Both the position numbers and the translations under genes were made by a program. A stretch of DNA of 64,000 nt from Ferrovibrio sp. (GTDB taxonomy: Bacteria; Pseudomonadota; Alphaproteobacteria; Ferrovibrionales; Ferrovibrionaceae), in assembly GCF_019636075.1 (NCBI RefSeq), contig NZ_JAHBYG010000008.1, forward strand, positions 45,397 through 109,396, written 5' to 3'. Position 1 is the first letter of the stretch. Every line of letters starts with the position of its first letter. The notes under the pieces are model-generated. The model saw only the letters and a list, made by a program, of their open reading frames with translations. It had not been told where the DNA came from and ran no database searches. Shown here one piece after another: positions 57,323 to 64,000 of this stretch.

Positions 57323-58504
57323 TCAGCGGGCGGGGGTGATGCGGATGCCGCCACCATCGGCCGGGGCGCTGGTGCGGGTAGGACCGGTGAGGCCAGGCGG
57401 CGGCGGCGGCGCGGGCGGCGGAACCAGGCCGCGCTGCGGCAGCGAGCCGCCACGATTGGTGCCGCCTCCGCCATTGGTACCGCCGGCTCCTGGGGTACCG
57501 TTGCTGCCATTGCCGGTATTGGCGACCTTGGCATCGCTCAGCACCATGATGGCGATGCGGCGGTTGCGGGCATCCAGCGGGTTATCCTTGATCAGCGGAT
57601 CCTGATCGGCATTGCCGGTCACCTGGCGGATGCGGTCGGCCGGCACGCCGGCTTCGATCAACGCACGCCGGCTGGCATTGGCGCGGTCGGTGGACAATTC
57701 CCAATTGGAATAATTGCCGGCACCGCGGAAAGGCTGGGCGTCGGTATAGCCGCTGATCGCCAGTTTGTTGGGCAGCTTGGCCACGGCCTGCGCCACCTGC
57801 TGCATCAGCCGGCGGGTACGGTCGCTCATGCCCGAACTGCCCGAGGGGAACATCGAGGATTGTTCCTGGTCCACCAGCTGGATGCGGAAGCCTTCGGGCG
57901 TGGTGTCGAACACGATCTGCTTGGCCAGTTCCGACAATTGCGGATTGTCCTGGATCGCCTGCCGGATCGCCTGTTCGGTTTCCTGGAAGCTTTCGCGTTC
58001 CAGTTCCGCCACGCGTTCAGCGGCAGCCTGGGCATCGATCTGACCCTCGCGCATGAACTGGCCCGGGCCGGCGCCGGTATCGGTGCGATCAGGCGATTGC
58101 ACGCCCTGCTGACCCGGAGCCGGCGGCGGCTGGCGCGCATCCTGGTATTTCTCATCGTATTGCGGCTGGTCGGGCTGATCGGTCTTTTCCGACGATGGCC
58201 CGACGATCATGGTGGGCAAGCCGAAGGAACTGATCTTGCCGCCATCCTCGATGATGGTGCGGCCGCCCATCACGCCGCCGGCACCGGAAAAGCTGCGGCT
58301 CACCGAAGCCGGGGAGAAATAATCCGCCACGCCCTTCTTCTGCTCGTCGGTGGTGACATTCAACAGCCACAGCAGCAGGAAGAACGCCATCATCGCGGTC
58401 ACGAAGTCGGCATACGCAACCTTCCAGGCGCCGCCATGATGCCCATGGCCGCCTTTCTTGATCTTCTTGACGATGATTGGGCGTTCGCCTTCGGCGGCAG
58501 CCAT
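57323..58504 (-). CDS. motB: flagellar motor protein MotB
   Basis: 393 residues. Stator subunit anchored to peptidoglycan. The N-terminal helix AYADFVTAMMAFFLLLWLLN carries the proton-binding Asp, and the plug region follows. The OmpA-like domain (about 200-330) shows LAISGYTDAQPF and LSTDRANASRRALIEAGV. A long Gly/Pro/Asn-rich C-terminal tail (about 335-393) is unusual. Downstream of motA by 18 bases. Confidence 0.95.
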   Translation of the reverse strand: MAAAEGERPIIVKKIKKGGHGHHGGAWKVAYADFVTAMMAFFLLLWLLNVTTDEQKKGVADYFSPASVSRSFSGAGGVMGGRTIIEDGGKISSFGLPTMIVGPSSEKTDQPDQPQYDEKYQDARQPPPAPGQQGVQSPDRTDTGAGPGQFMREGQIDAQAAAERVAELERESFQETEQAIRQAIQDNPQLSELAKQIVFDTTPEGFRIQLVDQEQSSMFPSGSSGMSDRTRRLMQQVAQAVAKLPNKLAISGYTDAQPFRGAGNYSNWELSTDRANASRRALIEAGVPADRIRQVTGNADQDPLIKDNPLDARNRRIAIMVLSDAKVANTGNGSNGTPGAGGTNGGGGTNRGGSLPQRGLVPPPAPPPPPGLTGPTRTSAPADGGGIRITPAR

Positions 58505-58522
58505 GCCATCACCCTCCGGCGA

Positions 58523-59383
58523 TTAAATCGCTTGCACCTTGCTGGTGGCCTCTTCCACTTCGTAGAAGCTCGGCCGCACACTCGACATCAGCGATTTGCG
58601 TGCGAATTCCACCGACACGGCAGGTGCATAGCCCTGTAGATGGGCCAGCAAGCCGGCCTTCACGCACATCAGATATTTGCTGTCATGCTCCTGGGTGGCC
58701 TTCAGCGCCGCCGCAATCGGCGACACGATGCCGTAGGAGAGCAGAATGCCGAGGAAGGTGCCCACCAGCGCGCCGCCGATCAGCTTGCCCAGCACTTCCG
58801 GCGGCTCGGAGATCGAGCCCATGGTTTTGATAACGCCGAGCACGGCGGCCACGATGCCGAGCGCGGGAAAGCTTTCGCCGAAGGCCGATACACCGGCCTG
58901 GGCCAGATGGTCTTCCTGATGATGCACTTCCAGTTCCATATCCATCAGCGATTCCATCTCATGCGGATTTTCGCTGCCCAAGGTCATCAGGCGCAGATAA
59001 TCGCAGAGGAAGTCCATCGTGTGATGGTCGGCGGTGAATTTGGGAAACTGGTTGAACAGTTTGCTCTCTTCCGGCTTTTCGATATGCGCTTCCAGCGCCA
59101 GCATGCCTTTCGACTTGGCAAGCTTGAAAACCGAATAGAGCAGGGAGAGCAGTTCGAGGTAGTCGTCCTTGGTATGCTTGGGGCCCTTGAAGGCCTGCTT
59201 GAAACCGCCCAGAGCCGACTTCAGCACCGGCTTCGGATTGCCCACGATGAAGGCGCCCACGGCAGCACCGCCGATGATCACCAACTCGAAAGGCTGATAC
59301 AGCACGGCCAACTTGCCGCCCATGGCCATATAGCCACCCAGCACGCAAGCAAGGCCGACGACTGTGCCGATAACGATCAGCAT
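58523..59383 (-). CDS. motA: flagellar motor stator protein MotA
   Basis: 286 residues, four helices. Proton channel with MotB: ELVIIGGAAVGAFIVGNP, a cytoplasmic loop with acidic and basic residues for FliG contact (VHHQEDHLAQAGVSAFGESFPALGIVAAVLGVIKTM), and GTFLGILLSYGIVSPIAAAL. The gene starts the motA-motB-RDD group. Confidence 0.96.
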   Translation of the reverse strand: MLIVIGTVVGLACVLGGYMAMGGKLAVLYQPFELVIIGGAAVGAFIVGNPKPVLKSALGGFKQAFKGPKHTKDDYLELLSLLYSVFKLAKSKGMLALEAHIEKPEESKLFNQFPKFTADHHTMDFLCDYLRLMTLGSENPHEMESLMDMELEVHHQEDHLAQAGVSAFGESFPALGIVAAVLGVIKTMGSISEPPEVLGKLIGGALVGTFLGILLSYGIVSPIAAALKATQEHDSKYLMCVKAGLLAHLQGYAPAVSVEFARKSLMSSVRPSFYEVEEATSKVQAI

Positions 59384-59583
59384 TCAGCAATTCCCCTCAA
59401 GACTACCGGCCCGGGTTGTCTGCCTCCGGATGCAGGCTCGCCCGGAAGCGATGCGGAGACAAACGAGTCGAAACCATGTTTCAAGTCGGTTTTATAATAG
59501 GTTCCGGGTAAACAGACTATTGAATTGATGGTGATTTTGCAGCCGGCCCGGCCCTGGCGCGGTTTTAGCCGCGGGCCGAATGT

Positions 59584-62028
59584 TCACTTTCCGGGCTGCA
59601 AAACCAGGGTTCCCAGCGCGCCGGCATCGATATCCGCCGCCTTGGTGGTCATCGGCAGGAACATCACTTCGGCCCAGATTGGTGCAAGATTGCGGAAATA
59701 CGGCGAAAGCGGGTGGCCCGACTGGCCGGTGGAATGCGCGAAAATCGAGCGATTCAGGTCTGCCAGATCGTAGATCGCGCGCAGGCTGGCGGCGTGATTG
59801 TTGGCGTAGGGTTCCTTAGCATTGGCCATGTTGTTACGCCCCACATTCACGGTAAAGGTGTCGCCGGGGGTGGGCACCTGGGCCTCGAAGAACGGCCGCA
59901 ACAGCGCCACGTTGCTGAATGGCCGATGGCTGGATTGGGCGAAATGCGCATCGCCCCAGCGCCAGCGCTGGGGATCGCGGCCATAGCGCGCACGGAGGTC
60001 GTCTAGCGCCAGATCCAGCGCTTCTGCGATCAAGGCGGCGCAGGTGGTGTTGGAATTCTGGCTGACGCTATCCTGGCACCAGCGGCCCTGGCCATCCTTG
60101 TTGGCCAGCACATTGCGTATGAAAAGCGGACGATGCCGCCACAGCCGCTCGAAATCGGCACCCAGATCATCGGCCAAGATCAGCCGTGTGAGTTCACGAT
60201 ACCAAGCCTGGAAAATCAGCGGCTCGGGGCGATTGACCGTCATGGCGCCATTCCAGTTGGCCACCAGGCTGTGCAGCGCCGGCAGGTCGCTGTTGCGCGG
60301 ATCGGGCTTCGGCGGAGCCGCCAGCATCAGCGGCAGGATTTCCGCCGCCATCAGCGACAGCGTGTCGCCCTGGATCTGCTTGAAGCTTTCCACCGAATGC
60401 ACATTGCGTTCGCGCAGCAACTGCTCGATGCGGATGGCGCGATAGGGCTCGGTCCATTCGCTGGTCAGGTAATGCGGATAGCTGTCGGGCACGATCTTAT
60501 GATTGGCGGTCACGATCTGGCCGGAGGCCGGATTGTAGCTGCGCGGCAATTCATCGAAGGGGATGAAGCCAGACCAGTCATAACGTGCATCCCAGCCGGG
60601 CGAGGGGGCTAGGCCCTTGATGTCGTTCTCCGGCTTGCGGATCGGGATCAGGCCGGGCAGCAGCAGGCCGATATTCCCCTCTTTGTCGGCATAGACCATG
60701 TTCTGCTGCGGCGACACGTAGCGCCGGAAATTCTCGACGAAGCCATTCCAGTCACGCACGCTGTCCAGGCCGGTCAGGCTGTCGGCGGTGGCGTCCTCGT
60801 CGCGCAGCGCGGTCCAGGCAAAGCTGAGTGCATAGCCCGGTTCCATCAGGCGTGCCGCCACGCCGTGGGCATCGGAGATCACCGGGCCGTGGCGGGTTTC
60901 GCGCACGGTGATGACCACATCCGCCTGGCCCTTCACCTTCAGCACTTCCTCGTGACTGACGAAAGGCTTGCTGCCGTCCGGCGCGATATAGCGGGCGGGA
61001 TCGGCGGGATCGATCTTCTCGATGAACAGATCCTGGGTATCCGGGCCGGTATTGGTGAAGCCCCAGGCAACATGGCCGTTATGGCCCAGCACCACGCCGG
61101 GCACGCCGGGCAATGTGGCGCCGATAGCCTCGCCGGAGGGCGAGGCCATATGCGCGAAATACCACAGCGAGGGCGTGGACAGGCCAAGATGCGGATCGTT
61201 GGCCAAGAGCGGTGCGCCGGTTACCGTATGCTTGCCATGCAGCACCCAGTTGTTGGAACCGATGCCCTCCGGCTTCGGCTCGGGCAACACGCGCATCAAT
61301 TCGGATATATCCATCGCCTTGGCGACCTGGCGATACAGATCGCGCAGCGCACCGCCTTCTTCCAATCCGGCCAGGGCAACCGGCGCATCGCCGGGATAGG
61401 GCGGAAAGAATTCGCGCAATTGCTGGGCATTGAATTTGCGCGACAGGCCCAGGCGGGCGAGTTCGTTGCCCCAATTGCCGCTGAGATCCCAGGCCATCAC
61501 CTTCAGCCAGCTCAGCGAGTCAACCGGGCTCCAGGGAGCCGGCTTCACGCCGAGGATCAGGAATTCAGGCGGCAGCGGGCCGCTCTGCTGAGCGAGAAAG
61601 GCATTCACGCCATCGGCATAGGCATCCAGCAGGGCGCGGGTTTCCGGCTTCAGGCCAGGCAGCGCTTTTTCAGCGGCTCGCCGCATGCCGAGCGTGCGCA
61701 GGAACTTGTCGTTATCCAATGCCGCCGGGCCGAATATTTCCGACAACCGCCCCGCGGCAACGTGACGGTTCACTTCCATCTGCCACAGGCGGTCCTGCGC
61801 ATGGGCATAGCCGAGGCCGAAAGCGGTATCGTTGCGGTTCTGGCCGAAGATATGCGGCACCGCATTGCGGTCGCGCTGGATGCGTACCGGCTGGCCCAGG
61901 GATGTGCCGGTAAGGGCTACCTCGCCGCCATATTGCGGCAGGGAGGCGCGACCAACGAAATACGCAGCGCCGCCGGCAACACCGACGAGGAGCAGGAGAA
62001 CCAGTAAGATACGAAAAATCCAGCGCAT
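59584..62028 (-). CDS. penicillin acylase family (Ntn) amidase
   Basis: 814 residues from ATG 62028. Signal anchor (IFRILLVLLLLVGVAGGAAYF), an alpha chain, and a beta chain beginning at the predicted autocatalytic serine in PEGIGSNNWVLHGKHTVTG. Further marks: LLANDPHLGLSTPSLWYFAHM, NGHVAWGFTNTGPDTQD and GQIVTANHK. Members cleave penicillin G, acyl-homoserine lactones or cyclic lipopeptides, so quorum-signal degradation is possible. A TTG at 62046 would extend it by 6 residues and is less likely. Confidence 0.9.
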   Translation of the reverse strand: MRWIFRILLVLLLLVGVAGGAAYFVGRASLPQYGGEVALTGTSLGQPVRIQRDRNAVPHIFGQNRNDTAFGLGYAHAQDRLWQMEVNRHVAAGRLSEIFGPAALDNDKFLRTLGMRRAAEKALPGLKPETRALLDAYADGVNAFLAQQSGPLPPEFLILGVKPAPWSPVDSLSWLKVMAWDLSGNWGNELARLGLSRKFNAQQLREFFPPYPGDAPVALAGLEEGGALRDLYRQVAKAMDISELMRVLPEPKPEGIGSNNWVLHGKHTVTGAPLLANDPHLGLSTPSLWYFAHMASPSGEAIGATLPGVPGVVLGHNGHVAWGFTNTGPDTQDLFIEKIDPADPARYIAPDGSKPFVSHEEVLKVKGQADVVITVRETRHGPVISDAHGVAARLMEPGYALSFAWTALRDEDATADSLTGLDSVRDWNGFVENFRRYVSPQQNMVYADKEGNIGLLLPGLIPIRKPENDIKGLAPSPGWDARYDWSGFIPFDELPRSYNPASGQIVTANHKIVPDSYPHYLTSEWTEPYRAIRIEQLLRERNVHSVESFKQIQGDTLSLMAAEILPLMLAAPPKPDPRNSDLPALHSLVANWNGAMTVNRPEPLIFQAWYRELTRLILADDLGADFERLWRHRPLFIRNVLANKDGQGRWCQDSVSQNSNTTCAALIAEALDLALDDLRARYGRDPQRWRWGDAHFAQSSHRPFSNVALLRPFFEAQVPTPGDTFTVNVGRNNMANAKEPYANNHAASLRAIYDLADLNRSIFAHSTGQSGHPLSPYFRNLAPIWAEVMFLPMTTKAADIDAGALGTLVLQPGK

Positions 62029-62210
62029 GGAATCCCGCGAGTTCAAATACGAGGCGGGAGACTGATTATCAGATTCCAGGGCGGAAATGCCTCAAAAAAG
62101 TATAAAAAACTTTGCGCTGGCGAAGAGCGGCGGATTTGATGAAAAGGCAATCGGAACAGACCGCAGACAAAAGCCTGCCTGGATTAAACCCATGGGCTGA
62201 ATAACCGGGC

Positions 62211-62232
62211 CAGGTTAGGGTCAGGTTAGGGT
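62211..62232 (-). repeat. 11-bp tandem duplication at the FlaG-like gene stop
   Basis: caggttagggt (62211-62221) and caggttagggt (62222-62232) are identical and continue into a partial third copy (cagg). The gene's TGA lies at the boundary of the second and third units. Confidence 0.8.
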
Positions 62233-62813
62233 CAGGCAACCGCGACTTGACGCGAGGAAAGCCCGCTGACCAGGGAATTGGCCGTGGCGCTGAAGGCAGC
62301 CAGGGCAGGGTTGCCGCCGGTGCCGCCGGACAGACCGATGCCAGACGAGCCGCCGCCAGACGAACCGGTGCCAGACACGGTGACGCTGCCGCCGCCACTG
62401 CCATTGCCGATCACGCCGATCGGGGCCGCCGCCGGATCCTGGCCCGCGCCGATGATGCGGGGCTCCTGGTCGGCTGCACCGTTATCACCAAAGCTGGTCT
62501 CGGGCAGATTGGCGGCATATTCCTTCACCACGCGCGGCGAGGGATATTGCCGCAGCACGTCGCCGGTTTCAGAATCGCGGTATTGCAGCAAGGTCAACCG
62601 CGTCGAGGAATCGAAGCGGATGAACGGGCTGAGATAATTGGCGACGAACTTCGGGGGACCATCATCTGCGTTGCCGCGGACGACAGTTGAAGACGCAGAA
62701 AAGCTGGACGCTTTTGCGCTGGAACTCTCGTTGTAACTCTCGCGGGCTTCACGCGCTACCGCGCCGCTACTGCCCGCGTTGGCGACCAAAGCGCCAATGC
62801 TATTCAGCGGCAT
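62232..62813 (-). CDS. FlaG-like protein with Gly/Ser-rich tail
   Basis: 193 residues, no signal peptide. The central segment IRFDSSTRLTLLQYRDSETGDVLRQYPSPRVVKEYA resembles the FlaG core (xDxxTGEVIRQIPxEE). The N terminus is Ser/Ala-rich and the last third is dominated by Gly and Ser. A flagellar role is suggested by this motif and by motAB nearby; the call is tentative. Upstream lies an AT-rich divergent region of about 210 bases. Confidence 0.6.
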   Translation of the reverse strand: MPLNSIGALVANAGSSGAVAREARESYNESSSAKASSFSASSTVVRGNADDGPPKFVANYLSPFIRFDSSTRLTLLQYRDSETGDVLRQYPSPRVVKEYAANLPETSFGDNGAADQEPRIIGAGQDPAAAPIGVIGNGSGGGSVTVSGTGSSGGGSSGIGLSGGTGGNPALAAFSATANSLVSGLSSRQVAVA

Positions 62814-63027
62814 TATGGGTTTCTCCCATGCGGAAACATAGCTTCTCTGTAACTGATATATGATAAATAAAAGGTTAATTCAAGCGCTAATTGTTTCTGT
62901 TTTCCCCGGATTACCCTTGGGAATGTTCCGAGTCGGAAAACCGGAGCTGTTGCCAAGCATTCTGCGCCATGCAACAGTATTATCAAAATGTAATATATCC
63001 ATATAAAACACAATGTTAGGGGAAACC
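62814..63027. promoter_or_regulatory. AT-rich divergent intergenic region
   Basis: About 210 bases between the divergent FlaG-like and dehydrogenase genes, rich in A and T (notably 62980-63010). It should hold both promoters. No clear operator was seen. Confidence 0.35.
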
Positions 63028-63909
63028 ATGGCAAAGGTCGCATTCATCGGATTAGGCGTGATGGGTTACCCGATGGCCGGACATCTGGTGAAAGCCGGGC
63101 ATAGCGTCACGGTTTGGAACCGCACTGCCGAGAAGGCTGGGAAATGGGCAGCGCAGCATGGCGGCACGGCCGCGGCATCGCCCAAAGAGGCCGCAATGGG
63201 GGCCGAATTCGTGATGGCCTGCGTTGGCAACGACGACGATCTCCGCTCGGTGGTTTATGGCGATACCGGCGCGTTTGCCGGCATGCAGAAGAATGCGGTT
63301 TTTGTTGACCACACAACGGCTTCCGCAGATGTGGCGCGCGAGCTTTACGCCAAAGCCAAGGCGGCTGGTTTGGGCTTTGTGGATGCCCCGGTTTCAGGTG
63401 GCCAGGCCGGTGCCGAAAACGGCCAGCTTACCATCATGTGCGGCGGTGAAGCCGAGGTCTACGAGCGCGTAAAACCGGTGATCCAATCCTATGCCAAGAT
63501 GCAGGCCCTGCTGGGCGAGGCCGGCGCCGGACAACTGACCAAGATGGTCAATCAGATTTGCATCGCCGGTCTGGTCCAAGGCCTCTCGGAAGCCCTGGCA
63601 TTCGGCCGGGCTGCCGGCCTTGATATCGTGAAGGTTGTAGAGGTGATTTCCAAGGGAGCCGCCCAATCCTGGCAGATGGATAATCGCCACAAGACCATGG
63701 CGGAAAGCAAATTCGAGTTCGGGTTTGCGGTTGATTGGATGCGCAAGGATCTGGGTATCTGCCTGGCCGAGGCGCGCCGCAACGGCGCTTCGCTGCCGGT
63801 GACCGCCGCCGTTGATCAGTATTATGCCGAAGTGCAGCAGATGGGCGGCGGCCGCTGGGATACCTCCAGCCTGATCGCGCGCCTGGAGGCCAAAAAGACC
63901 AAGCGCTGA
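63028..63909 (+). CDS. 3-hydroxyisobutyrate dehydrogenase family oxidoreductase
   Basis: 293 residues from ATG 63028, chosen for its AGGGGA ribosome site over ATG 63013. N-terminal Rossmann fold VAFIGLGVMGYPMAGHLVKAGH, substrate loop FVDAPVSGGQAGAENGQLTIMCGG, catalytic Lys region GAGQLTKMVNQI and C-terminal KDLGICLAEARRNGASLPVT. Oxidises a beta-hydroxy acid with NAD(P); the substrate may be 3-hydroxyisobutyrate, tartronate semialdehyde or a relative. Confidence 0.9.
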   Translation: MAKVAFIGLGVMGYPMAGHLVKAGHSVTVWNRTAEKAGKWAAQHGGTAAASPKEAAMGAEFVMACVGNDDDLRSVVYGDTGAFAGMQKNAVFVDHTTASADVARELYAKAKAAGLGFVDAPVSGGQAGAENGQLTIMCGGEAEVYERVKPVIQSYAKMQALLGEAGAGQLTKMVNQICIAGLVQGLSEALAFGRAAGLDIVKVVEVISKGAAQSWQMDNRHKTMAESKFEFGFAVDWMRKDLGICLAEARRNGASLPVTAAVDQYYAEVQQMGGGRWDTSSLIARLEAKKTKR

Positions 63910-63928
63910 GGGGCGCTTGATCGGCGCT
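63903..63928 (+). repeat. weak 10-11-bp repeats at the dehydrogenase stop
   Basis: gcgct recurs at 63903, 63913 and 63924 around and after the TGA stop, with partly similar flanks. It is a degenerate member of the stop-codon duplication group. Confidence 0.3.
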
Positions 63929-63960
63929 TAAGCCACATTGTATCCACACAAGATTCCGGT

Positions 63961-63988
63961 TTGCAGGAACCGGCGCGCGCGCTATATC
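63961..63988 (+). promoter_or_regulatory. putative promoter for a gene beyond the window
   Basis: TTGCAG, 16-base spacer, TATATC, in the GCTATA context seen at other promoters in this window. The downstream gene is not included. Confidence 0.5.
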
Positions 63989-64000
63989 CCCCACGCGCCG

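Noticed and set aside
56749..57534. Frame running through the 12-bp array and overlapping motB and the RDD gene
   Set aside because: It lacks family features and overlaps two well-supported genes in another frame; the VTALVT-like peptide is a by-product of the repeat.

Overview
The window is a contiguous piece of a GC-rich alphaproteobacterial chromosome. Gene orders typical of the class support this: bamE / ubiquinol-cytochrome c chaperone / yceD-rpmF-plsX-fabH-ihfA-merR-tRNA-Pro; nrdR-ribD-ribE-ribB-ribH-nusB-thiL; yajC-secD-secF-Mth938 protein; and a liv operon ending in a small DUF6867-like membrane protein. Rhodospirillales-like bacteria fit best, but I cannot name a genus. A proton motor (motAB), FliL- and FlaG-like proteins and a chemoreceptor suggest a motile, free-living cell. 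No phage, insertion sequence or CRISPR array was found. Coding density is high, with no gene-free stretch over 300 bases.

Layout. 1-10 kb: tail of era, a membrane adenylate cyclase, an AEC transporter, a MacA/MacB-type export operon, an outer-membrane beta-barrel, a PP-loop ATPase with no ordinary start codon, glutaryl-CoA dehydrogenase and RidA. 10-16 kb: a complete branched-chain amino-acid ABC importer (livHMGF, DUF6867-like, substrate-binding protein). 16-25 kb: rpiB, glyA, then the nrdR-rib-nusB-thiL run, a FliL-like protein and an MFS carrier. 25-30 kb: proton-pumping pyrophosphatase, a GST, a CobS-like protein that has lost its acidic motifs, BamE and a bc1 chaperone. 30-34.5 kb: ribosomal protein L32 and fatty-acid/phospholipid genes, ihfA, merR and tRNA-Pro. 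34.6-37 kb: three overlapping genes for exported proteins (amidohydrolase, YtkA/FixH-like protein, di-heme peroxidase). 38-43 kb: yajC-secD-secF with homologues of two mitochondrial complex I assembly factors. 43-48 kb: a c-di-GMP signalling block (three-PAS HisKA_2 kinase, REC-PAS-GGDEF-EAL protein, Hpt-like protein lacking its histidine). 48-53 kb: PhoX phosphatase behind a Pho box, and a chemoreceptor. 52.5-55.6 kb: a TRAP transporter. 56-62 kb: Bpt/Ate aminoacyl transferase, RDD protein, motAB and a penicillin-acylase-family enzyme. 62-64 kb: a FlaG-like protein and a 3-hydroxyisobutyrate-dehydrogenase-like enzyme.

The most unusual signal is not a gene. Short tandem duplications (unit 11-22 bp, 2-5 copies) recur at or across stop codons; the clearest are at the ends of the RDD, bpt, flaG-like, ridA, livF and rpiB genes, with weaker ones at secF and elsewhere. 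Other points worth checking are the PP-loop protein that appears to start at ACG or CTG, the CobS-like pseudoenzyme, a MacA with an inserted LTxxQ (Spy/CpxP-like) helical segment, lumazine synthase with a Lys/Ala-rich tail, and the exported three-gene cassette.
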